A stretch of 5,377 nt of DNA, taken from contig DDSV01000009.1 in assembly GCA_002344215.1 (NCBI GenBank), positions 157,545 to 162,921 on the forward strand, written 5' to 3'. How positions within the stretch are numbered: the stretch's first letter is position 1; each line of letters starts with the position of its first letter. Made by a program: the position numbers and the translations under genes. The notes below the pieces were generated by a model that did not search any database, was not told the DNA's origin, and saw only the letters and a list, made by a program, of their open reading frames with translations. Shown here one piece after another: positions 1-5,216 of the stretch. This DNA is from Akkermansiaceae bacterium UBA2381. Its GTDB lineage: Bacteria > Verrucomicrobiota > Verrucomicrobiia > Verrucomicrobiales > DEV007.

Positions 1-23
1 AGCCCCGACCGGCTCGGTCGGGG
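1..23 (+). repeat. REP-like palindromic repeat, copy 1 (cut by window edge)
   Basis: The first 23 bases are identical to positions 122-144. They consist of AG followed by a perfect palindrome: CCCCGACCG (3-11), loop GCT (12-14), CGGTCGGGG (15-23), which is a 9-bp GC-rich stem with a 3-nt loop. In copy 2 the preceding bases complete a GTAG head; here those two bases would lie just outside the window. The architecture of a GTAG tetranucleotide plus a GC-rich palindrome is that of REP elements mobilised by RAYT (TnpA-REP) transposases. The assignment is by architecture only. Confidence 0.6.
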
Positions 24-56
24 AATGGACGCCATCCATTCAAGTGCACCCAACAC

Positions 57-96
57 GGCCGTTCGGCGGGAGGCCGCCCCGGCCAAACGGCCCTAC
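57..96. repeat. Nested inverted repeat between the two REP-like copies
   Basis: GGCCGTT (57-63) pairs with AACGGCC (86-92). Inside it, GGCGG (65-69) pairs with CCGCC (74-78) across a GAGG loop. The outer arm is followed by CTAC (93-96), the reverse complement of GTAG, so on the minus strand this is again a GTAG head plus a palindrome, though of different sequence from the flanking copies. A further small hairpin, CGTGC/GCACG, lies at 98-111. Together these make almost the whole 1-145 stretch self-complementary. The link to REP biology is inference. Confidence 0.35.
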
Positions 97-119
97 CCGT
101 GCTGCCGCACGAAGAAAAG

Positions 120-144
120 GTAGCCCCGACCGGCTCGGTCGGGG
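120..144 (+). repeat. REP-like palindromic repeat, copy 2 (complete, with GTAG head)
   Basis: GTAG at 120-123 is followed directly by the palindrome CCCCGACCG (124-132), loop GCT, CGGTCGGGG (136-144). Positions 122-144 match positions 1-23 exactly and in the same orientation, with a period of 121 bp. A GTAG head joined to a GC-rich hairpin is the hallmark of RAYT-associated REP sequences. A plain transcription terminator is less likely, because no T-run follows the stem on the plus strand and only an interrupted CCTTTTCTT follows on the minus strand. No RAYT gene is present in the window. Confidence 0.65.
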
Positions 145-197
145 GAGTAGCGGCGGGCATTGTGGAAGTTGCCTCAGCACTCATACTCTGGCAGGAT

Positions 198-214
198 GGA
201 GGGAGATTTCCTCC
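198..214 (+). promoter_or_regulatory. SD region of the synthase gene inside a small hairpin
   Basis: The purine-rich run GGAGGGAG (198-205) is the only Shine-Dalgarno-like sequence before the ATG at 218 and supports that start. The GGAGG (198-202) can pair with CCTCC (210-214) across a 7-nt loop, so in the mRNA the ribosome-binding site could be masked. The spacing from the SD to the ATG is long (12 to 15 nt). The pairing is seen directly; any regulatory effect is inferred. Confidence 0.35.
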
Positions 215-217
215 GGC

Positions 218-1159
218 ATGATATCCTCATCCCACTATGACCTCCTCAAATCCGTCTCGCGGTCTTTCTACCTGAGTCTGCGCTTCCTGCCTCCGGCGAT
301 GCGGGAACCGGTTTCGCTGGGTTATCTCCTCGCTCGATTTACGGACACGATTGCCGACGCTCCCGGTTTAGGGAATCAGGAAAGGCTCGAGCGACTGGAG
401 GAATTCCGGCTGGTGATTCAGGGGAAAAAGGCTGCTTTGTCAGGAGATCTGACCGAACTCAGTGACAAACTGGAACATCCAGGTGAGCGACATCTCCTGC
501 GGTCTTCCGGTGATCTGTTTGCCTGGTATGATTCCCTGGACTCTGCTCTCCGCGATCACCTCAGCGAAGTCATCCTGACAATCATTCACGGCCAGTCATG
601 GGACATTCGCGCCTTCGAGAACGGGAATCATGCGGCCTGCGGGACTCGAGACGACCTTCTCCGCTACACCTATTGGGTCGCGGGATGTGTCGGCGAGTTC
701 TGGACCAAGATCGGGTTCACCACCCTGGGGAGCAAGTTCGCCCGACCGGAGGACGCCACCGCCATGCTCATGAACGGGCGCAAACTGGGCCAGGCGCTCC
801 AGCTCATCAACATCCTGCGCGACCTGCACGAAGATCTCCCGCGCGGACGCTGTTACCTTCCCAAGGACGAATTGATCGCGGTGGGTTGGGATGGCGTCTC
901 TGCCTTAACCGCAACGGAGCTTTCTCCCGTGTTCCACAAATGGCTCGGAGTGTGTCACGGGTTTCTGGAGGAGTCAGACTCTTACGTAAAATCCGTCCGT
1001 GATCCGCGCGTGAGATTCTGCACCCGTCTTCCCAGGCTGCTTGCCGAAGACACCGTCACGCTTCTGAGGAATGCCGGCGTGAACGAGGTCATGAGAACCC
1101 GGGTGAAGATTTCCCGCTCCGACGTCTGGAAGGCGATGGGGCGCGCGGTCTTTTTCTAA
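218..1159 (+). CDS. Squalene/phytoene synthase family protein
   Basis: A 313-residue trans-isoprenyl diphosphate synthase of the head-to-head class. The family joins two farnesyl or geranylgeranyl diphosphates to make squalene or phytoene through a cyclopropyl diphosphate intermediate. Both Mg-diphosphate-binding aspartate motifs are intact: DTIAD at residues 43-47, after the SRSFYLSL segment (14-21), and DLHED at 202-206 within a typical QLINILRD...RGRCYLP stretch (195-215). The YTYWVAGCVGE segment (150-160) matches the family's conserved YxYxVAGxVG block. Length is normal for bacterial members. I chose the ATG at 218 because homology begins at once after it and because the upstream in-frame extension runs through a REP-like repeat. 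The stop overlaps the convergent rtcB-like stop. I cannot separate squalene from phytoene synthase by eye; the eukaryote-like spacing and single-gene setting favour squalene for hopanoids. No hpn or crt genes are adjacent in the window. Confidence 0.88.
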   Translation: MISSSHYDLLKSVSRSFYLSLRFLPPAMREPVSLGYLLARFTDTIADAPGLGNQERLERLEEFRLVIQGKKAALSGDLTELSDKLEHPGERHLLRSSGDLFAWYDSLDSALRDHLSEVILTIIHGQSWDIRAFENGNHAACGTRDDLLRYTYWVAGCVGEFWTKIGFTTLGSKFARPEDATAMLMNGRKLGQALQLINILRDLHEDLPRGRCYLPKDELIAVGWDGVSALTATELSPVFHKWLGVCHGFLEESDSYVKSVRDPRVRFCTRLPRLLAEDTVTLLRNAGVNEVMRTRVKISRSDVWKAMGRAVFF

Positions 1160-2751
1160 TCGGTCTCGAGGTCCTCCCAGTGACGCAGTCCCTGTCGTTC
1201 CTTGCGGCGATCCGCACGGTGCTCGATCTGGCGTTTCTGTTTCGGGGTCAGATGATCCTGTCTTCTCCACGGCTGTGGACCTCCATCACCCGCCATGATG
1301 CATCCCAGCGGAGTCACCTCCGCGACGATGTCGGCGAGACCGAACTGTTCAATCTGCGCCCGCACCTGTGCGGCGGGTTTGTACCCGGCGGGACTTTCAC
1401 TGAGGTCGCCCTTTCCGTAATACCAGCGGATGTCGAGACCGCGGGTCGCGTCATCGATCGCTCTCGCAATGGCGCGATCGTCGGTTTCTCCGTTCGCCTT
1501 GTTGAAGTCGCGCATCATGGCGGTGCGGGATTGATTTCTCCCCGCCCCATGGGGAGCGAAGCTGAGAAATTCCGTGTTGTCATTTCCTAACGTAACCAGA
1601 ATCGGAGAAGCCATGTTGAGCGGAATGAGTCCGAGGAGCGGGCGTCCTCCCTCATCCTTCCAGGCAGGGGTGGCTCCTTTTCCGTGAAGGAAAGTATCGC
1701 CTCGTTTCCAGACAAAGTTATGCTCGTTGCCAAAGGCGGTGACGAGGGTGGCGCCGGAACGTTCGATGAAGCGGTCGTGAATCGATTCGTGATTCGCTTT
1801 GGTCCATCGCCCCACGTATTGCAGGGCTTCCCAGTAGTCGGCACCCGTTTCCGTGTTCACATCGAGCCAGGCAGCTGCTCCGGGGATGCCGGTGGCAATG
1901 CGATTGGTTTCCCGGATCGCCGCCTTGTGGCCCCGCTTGTAGAGCTGTGCACCGAGTCCGCGTGATCCGTGGTGGGTGACGAGGGTGTAAAAGGTGGCTC
2001 CGTCGGTGTCATCAAGGTGGCCGGAGGCGGCATCGTGGAGCGAGCGGGCGATGTCGTCATGACCCGCGGTACTGAGTGAGTCGATGAAGGCGTTGGTGAC
2101 ACGGAGCTTTCCGAGATAGGCAAAGTGATTACCGTCACCCTGATCGGCGAGGTGGCGGGCGGCGTGTTCCTCAAGTCCGTTGAGAAAGGGATTCGACCAG
2201 ACTGTTTCCTGCAGGACAGGATGATCGACGCGATCGTCCTCACGGCGTCCTCCGAATCCGAATCGCGTCGAGCCCATCAAGGCGTCGAGCATCTTTCCGG
2301 TCGAATCGCCGCACTGAAAAACCGTCGCATACATGGAGCAGCAGATGTCGGCACTGTGGGCGGCAGGGAGAATGGCGTTTTTCACGGCGATCGCTCCGCC
2401 GACCGGGATGGTTGCCTCGGCCGCACCGGCGGGGCAGGCGTCGGGCATGACCGCTCCGGCTTCGATCACCGGAGTGCGGAGGAGTTGCCCCATGAATCGC
2501 CTCACCGCCGCGATGTTTTTTTCGTCGAGATCGCAGGTCGCCTCGATCGCTTCGGAGAAGTTCAGGGGCTGGTCCCGCAACTTGAGCTTCGGATCCTCTT
2601 TTCCGAAATCCCGCTCGAGAAGTTTGATGAGGTAGGAGGGATCGTGAATTCCCTTCTCCTCGTACGCGGCGGCGGCGGAGAGGAGGGCGGGGAACTTGGG
2701 TCCCGGCTCCCATCCGGCTGCGATCAGGTCCTGTCCGGTGAGGAGTGACAT
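1156..2751 (-). CDS. Divergent RtcB-family RNA ligase
   Basis: A 531-residue relative of RtcB, the GTP- and Mn-dependent ligase that joins 2',3'-cyclic phosphate (3'-phosphate) and 5'-OH RNA ends in tRNA splicing and RNA repair. All metal and guanylation positions can be placed: D135 and C138 in ADICCSM, H209 in GDGNHF, H260 in THHGSRGLG, H344 in NEHNF, and the presumed GMP-accepting H401 in PHGAGR. It is longer than E. coli RtcB (about 408). It carries an extra N-terminal region of roughly 95 residues with a GQDLIAAGWEPGP motif near the start, and a basic C-terminal tail (about 495-525). The usual MPDxHxGxGxxIG block reads MPDACPAGAAEATIPVGG, so the subfamily is divergent and its substrate may differ. 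The ATG at 2751 is preceded by GGTGGAG 10 nt upstream. An in-frame TTG at 2808 would add 19 unlikely residues. No archease or RtcA gene is nearby. Confidence 0.85.
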   Translation of the reverse strand: MSLLTGQDLIAAGWEPGPKFPALLSAAAAYEEKGIHDPSYLIKLLERDFGKEDPKLKLRDQPLNFSEAIEATCDLDEKNIAAVRRFMGQLLRTPVIEAGAVMPDACPAGAAEATIPVGGAIAVKNAILPAAHSADICCSMYATVFQCGDSTGKMLDALMGSTRFGFGGRREDDRVDHPVLQETVWSNPFLNGLEEHAARHLADQGDGNHFAYLGKLRVTNAFIDSLSTAGHDDIARSLHDAASGHLDDTDGATFYTLVTHHGSRGLGAQLYKRGHKAAIRETNRIATGIPGAAAWLDVNTETGADYWEALQYVGRWTKANHESIHDRFIERSGATLVTAFGNEHNFVWKRGDTFLHGKGATPAWKDEGGRPLLGLIPLNMASPILVTLGNDNTEFLSFAPHGAGRNQSRTAMMRDFNKANGETDDRAIARAIDDATRGLDIRWYYGKGDLSESPAGYKPAAQVRAQIEQFGLADIVAEVTPLGCIMAGDGGPQPWRRQDHLTPKQKRQIEHRADRRKERQGLRHWEDLETD

Positions 2752-2829
2752 GAGCGGCAAACTCCACCAGGATTGGGAATCTTTCAATGGGGTGGTTTTA
2801 CCGTTCAAGCCCGGGACGAATGGACCTCC

Positions 2830-2858
2830 TTGCGCGGAGTCCGGATCAGGGGTAAATT
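2830..2858 (+). promoter_or_regulatory. Weak sigma-70-like promoter candidate for the L,D-transpeptidase
   Basis: TTGCGC (2830-2835), a 17-bp spacer and TAAATT (2853-2858) have correct spacing but only three and four consensus matches. If used, transcription would start about 10 bases before the ATG, leaving a very short leader. It is the best candidate in the 125-bp spacer, but weak. Confidence 0.2.
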
Positions 2859-2861
2859 TAC
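2852..2861. promoter_or_regulatory. Palindrome in the divergent intergenic region
   Basis: GTAAATTTAC is a perfect 10-bp palindrome. It is flanked by AGGGGT (2848-2853) and ACCCCT (2863-2868), which can form an alternative 6-bp stem. The site lies 16 bp before the L,D-transpeptidase start and overlaps a weak -10 candidate. It could be an operator or a leader hairpin. No regulator family can be named from it. Confidence 0.3.
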
Positions 2862-2876
2862 AACCCCTCCTTTTCG

Positions 2877-3446
2877 ATGAGAAATCGTCTCTTCCTCTCT
2901 TTTCCCGTGGCGCTGCTTTTTTCCTCCTGCGTCACCGACAACCGGCATTTCGTCGAGGTCTCCGTGCCGCAGCAGCGCATGGCGGTTTATCGGGACGGAG
3001 CCCTTTTTCGCGAATATCCCATTTCGACTTCGAAATTCGGTCTCGGCGATGAGAGGGGGAGCTACAAGACTCCTCTCGGTAATTTCACGATTGAGAAAAA
3101 AATCGGGAAGGAGGCTCCGGCCGGGACGGTCTTCAAATCGCGCCGCCGCACCGGCGAGATTCTGCCGCCGAATTCACCGGGACGTGATCCCATCGTCTCG
3201 AGAATTCTCTGGCTCAAGGGCACCGAACCTCAGAATGCCAATGCTTACAAGCGGCTCATCTATATTCATGGCACCCCGGAGGAAAGGACGATTGGTTCTC
3301 CGACCAGTTTTGGATGTGTCAGGATGCGCTCCGCCGACATCATCGATCTCTTCGATGTCGTCGGAAAAGGTGCCCGGGTCTATATCGGGAACCATCCTTT
3401 GAGGGGAAGCGGGGCAACGCCCGTTACCGGGGCACCGGTCCAATAA
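2877..3446 (+). CDS. L,D-transpeptidase (YkuD domain), probable lipoprotein
   Basis: A 189-residue protein with a short MRNR n-region, a hydrophobic stretch and a lipobox-like LFSSC, giving a predicted lipidated cysteine at residue 18. F at -3 is not the commonest residue. The YkuD catalytic domain spans about 25-170. It contains the early SYKTPLGNFTI strand (62-72), the conserved IHG with H131, and SFGCVRM with nucleophile C147, S144, G146 and R149. Enzymes of this family cleave the mDAP-D-Ala bond of a tetrapeptide and transfer the acyl group to make 3-3 cross-links or anchor proteins to peptidoglycan. The signal places it in the periplasm, probably membrane-tethered. The end (about 173-189) is a short Gly/Pro/Thr-rich tail. 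No SD precedes the ATG; the leader is pyrimidine-rich. It converges with the L,D-carboxypeptidase gene 15 bp downstream, whose product attacks the same bond. Physiological acceptor unknown. Confidence 0.9.
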   Translation: MRNRLFLSFPVALLFSSCVTDNRHFVEVSVPQQRMAVYRDGALFREYPISTSKFGLGDERGSYKTPLGNFTIEKKIGKEAPAGTVFKSRRRTGEILPPNSPGRDPIVSRILWLKGTEPQNANAYKRLIYIHGTPEERTIGSPTSFGCVRMRSADIIDLFDVVGKGARVYIGNHPLRGSGATPVTGAPVQ

Positions 3447-3461
3447 TCCAGTTCCGCACCC

Positions 3462-4379
3462 TCAGGTAAAGCGGTCGAGGTCGATGGAGTCACCGCCCAC
3501 CTCAAGGGCAAAGCCCTGTATCGTGGCCGTGGCGCCGAAGGGGATGGGTTCATTCTCATCGATGTGCCCCGCCGGGAATCCGGTCAGAACCGGGAAGTCC
3601 ACCTTCTCAAAATGCTTCGCGAGGACCTCATCGATGGAAACTCCGTCCGGTCCGGGATCACCCTCGGTGAAGGATCCGATGACAAGACCACGGATGCGCC
3701 GGAACCAGCCGGCCTGGGACATCGTCGTGAGCATGCGGTCGACCCGGTAGGGGCGCTCTCCGACATCCTCGATGAAGAGGATCGCGTCGTCGAGAGGAGG
3801 GGTGTAGGGGGTCCCGATTAACGACCCGAGGACGGCGAGGTTTCCCCCGGTGAGGATTCCGGTGACGGATTCATCTCCTCCGAAGCCGAGAGGTTCGAGG
3901 CACCAGTTCCGGTATTTTCCGGGATCTTCGAGGGTGTCGACCCATAGATCCCGAAGGGCCGGGCTCGCCTTGCCGAGTGCCGCAACCATGGGGGCGTGAA
4001 GCGAGCGCACTCCGGCCCGGGCCCAGACGGCGTGAAGGGCGGTGATGTCGCTGAATCCCACGATCATTTTATTTGCCTTCCTGACAGCGTCGGGATCGAG
4101 ATCGGGCAGCAGCCGGGTCGCTCCGAAACCGCCCCGGACACAAACGATCGCGTCAATGTCAGGATCGAGGATCGCCCCGGTGAGTTCACAGAGACGGCGC
4201 TCGTCGGTGCCGGCGAGGTAGCCGCATCCGTCGAAGATATCGTCGCTGTAGATGACCTCGTATCGCTCCTCGAGCCACGCAATACCCAGGCGGAAGAGTT
4301 CCTCGTTAAACGGGCCGGCCGGAGCAATAATCGCGAGCCGTGATCCTTTCGAAACAGGGCGGGGGAGGGGAAAGGCCAT
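3462..4379 (-). CDS. ldcA: Muramoyltetrapeptide L,D-carboxypeptidase (peptidase S66, LdcA-like)
   Basis: A 305-residue S66 family serine peptidase, normal length. The family removes the terminal D-Ala from the murein tetrapeptide during cytoplasmic peptidoglycan recycling; no signal peptide is seen, which fits. The Ser-Glu-His triad is intact: S110 in VGFSDITALH, E204 in LFIEDVGERPYRVDRML, and H272 in GFPAGHIDEN. The N-terminal LAIIAPAGP strand (15-23) and VRGGFGATRLLPDLD (81-95) are further family signatures. Some S66 members instead cleave microcin C7 (MccF) or other peptides; the lack of a toxin locus and the neighbouring L,D-transpeptidase favour the peptidoglycan role. The ATG at 4379 lies only about 11 bases beyond the T-tract of the hpf terminator, and no SD is visible. 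Its promoter is therefore either upstream of that hairpin, inside the 3' end of hpf, or the gene depends on read-through. Confidence 0.9.
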   Translation of the reverse strand: MAFPLPRPVSKGSRLAIIAPAGPFNEELFRLGIAWLEERYEVIYSDDIFDGCGYLAGTDERRLCELTGAILDPDIDAIVCVRGGFGATRLLPDLDPDAVRKANKMIVGFSDITALHAVWARAGVRSLHAPMVAALGKASPALRDLWVDTLEDPGKYRNWCLEPLGFGGDESVTGILTGGNLAVLGSLIGTPYTPPLDDAILFIEDVGERPYRVDRMLTTMSQAGWFRRIRGLVIGSFTEGDPGPDGVSIDEVLAKHFEKVDFPVLTGFPAGHIDENEPIPFGATATIQGFALEVGGDSIDLDRFT

Positions 4380-4389
4380 GGAGTGCGGA

Positions 4390-4425
4390 ACAAAAACGGG
4401 AACAACCTCGATCCGGTTGTTCCCG
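4390..4425 (-). terminator. Intrinsic terminator of hpf, abutting ldcA
   Basis: CGGGAACAACC (4397-4407) and GGTTGTTCCCG (4415-4425) form a perfect 11-bp stem with a 7-nt loop. Read on the minus strand the stem is followed at once by TTTTTGT (4396-4390), the canonical Rho-independent layout. It sits 29 bp after the hpf stop codon. It also lies in the leader of ldcA, so it could act as an attenuator for that gene. Confidence 0.88.
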
Positions 4426-4453
4426 CTCGATTCAAGAGGGTCGGGTTGGAGAC

Positions 4454-5041
4454 CTAAGACTCTTCAACGGGGATGATCATCCCGTAGTCGCCATCTTCGC
4501 GACGGTAGATGATGGCGAGCCTGTCGGTCTTGTCGTCGTGAAAGACGAGGAAGGGCTTTTCATTCATCTCCATGTCCATGATCGCCTCGTCGCTGTGGAG
4601 GTGCTTGATCTTGTATTTCTCTTTATGGATGAGGTGAGGCTCGTGGTCGTGTTCGGGTTCGTCGGGAATCTCCGGAGGGAAGACCATCTCGGAGACATAG
4701 CGGACTGCCTTTTGTTTTTTCTTGGGACGGTGCGATTTGAGCATGCGCGTTTTGTGTTTGCGCATGCGTCTTGCAATCTTGGAAATGGTCTCGTCGATCG
4801 AGGCATACATGTCCTGGGTCGTGGTGTCCGCCTCAATGACGATGTGGTTGGCGCAGAAGAGAATGATCTCCGCGATATGCCTCGACTGTTCCACGTTGAG
4901 AAGGACCTTCGCCTCGATGATTTTGGGATAATCGAGGTGCAAGCCGGCCACTTTCTTCTCGGCGTATTCGCGCATGGCGTCTGTAACGGAGACATGGCGA
5001 CCGGTGACAGTGATGGGCAAATTAACGTTGGTGACTTGCAT
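4454..5041 (-). CDS. hpf: Long-form ribosome hibernation-promoting factor (HPF)
   Basis: A 195-residue ribosome-associated stress protein. The N-terminal HPF/RaiA domain (about 1-105) carries the pattern ITVTGRHVSVTDAMREYAEKK (10-30) and a basic helix RRMRKHKTRMLKSHR (91-105); in the family it sits in the 30S decoding channel and blocks tRNA and mRNA. A Pro/Glu/His-rich linker (about 121-138) leads to the C-terminal dimerisation domain (about 139-193), with DEAIMDMEM, KPFLVFHDD and YRREDGDYGMIIP. In long HPFs this domain pairs two 70S ribosomes into a 100S dimer. The ATG at 5041 begins directly with the first family strand. An open frame continues further upstream but has no homology. No SD precedes the ATG; the leader is A-rich. 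It follows lptB in the same orientation with a 175-bp gap and ends in a strong terminator, so it may form its own transcription unit. Confidence 0.93.
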   Translation of the reverse strand: MQVTNVNLPITVTGRHVSVTDAMREYAEKKVAGLHLDYPKIIEAKVLLNVEQSRHIAEIILFCANHIVIEADTTTQDMYASIDETISKIARRMRKHKTRMLKSHRPKKKQKAVRYVSEMVFPPEIPDEPEHDHEPHLIHKEKYKIKHLHSDEAIMDMEMNEKPFLVFHDDKTDRLAIIYRREDGDYGMIIPVEES

Positions 5042-5089
5042 AACTATGGTTGTTTTGTTTTTGGTCAGGATGTTACTGACTGAGCTGGA

Positions 5090-5119
5090 AGAGTACCAGA
5101 TCTTGAGGGTTTTTGACAA
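5090..5119 (-). promoter_or_regulatory. Candidate promoter of hpf with extended -10
   Basis: On the minus strand, TTGTCA (5119-5114) and TACTCT (5095-5090) are separated by 18 bp. The -10 is preceded by TGG, giving a TGn extended -10. The -35 matches consensus at five of six positions and the -10 at three. A start near 5083 would give a leader of about 42 bases before hpf. The candidate overlaps a stronger promoter-like sequence on the opposite strand. Confidence 0.33.
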
Positions 5120-5141
5120 GCTTGCATTGTCATTGTTTAAT
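5113..5141 (+). promoter_or_regulatory. Near-consensus sigma-70 promoter, antisense to lptB 3' end
   Basis: TTGACA (5113-5118), an exact 17-bp spacer and TTTAAT (5136-5141) give a perfect -35 and a five-of-six -10. Transcription would start near 5148 and run into the 3' end of lptB on the opposite strand. No convincing protein-coding gene lies downstream on the plus strand within the window, so if real it would make an antisense or small RNA. Chance occurrence in this AT-rich spacer is possible. Confidence 0.4.
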
Positions 5142-5160
5142 CTTCGTTGAGTCCCGGAAA

Positions 5161-5206
5161 TCCCATGCCGCTGAGGCACGGGGAGGGAGACTGCTGAAGC
5201 ATGGGA
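5161..5206. other. Stem-loop between lptB and hpf
   Basis: TCCCATGC (5161-5168) and GCATGGGA (5199-5206) are perfect inverted repeats around a 30-nt purine-rich loop. A competing small hairpin TGCC/GGCA lies at 5166-5178. It starts 11 bp after the lptB stop, so it may be its terminator or a 3'-end stabiliser, but only TTT follows on the minus strand. On the plus strand it would lie near the 5' end of any transcript from the promoter at 5113-5141. Confidence 0.35.
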
Positions 5207-5216
5207 AGACGTGTTC

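Noticed and set aside
1..145. CRISPR array at the left edge
   Set aside because: Only two repeat units, each a self-complementary 9-bp hairpin with a 98-bp spacer that is itself structured; no cas genes.
44..217. GTG at 44 as the start of the synthase, giving a 371-residue protein
   Set aside because: The extra 58 residues are Arg/Pro/Gly-rich translation of hairpins and a REP-like repeat, with no family similarity. The typical family start follows the ATG at 218.
2125..2748. 207-residue open frame on the plus strand
   Set aside because: It lies wholly antisense within the RtcB-like gene, which has conserved catalytic motifs; the plus-strand translation shows no recognisable domain.
2752..2808. 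TTG at 2808 as the start of the RtcB-like gene
   Set aside because: It adds 19 residues without family character and its strong AAGGAGGT is 15 nt away. The ATG at 2751 has GGTGGAG at a more usual distance and a natural opening sequence.
3426..3439. ACCGG/CCGGT hairpin as a bidirectional terminator between the transpeptidase and carboxypeptidase genes
   Set aside because: The stem is only 5 bp, lies inside the coding end, and no T-run follows on either strand.
4340..5083. 247-residue open frame on the plus strand
   Set aside because: It is antisense to hpf and runs through the terminator. Its Val/Asp/Gly-rich translation is the mirror of hpf codons.
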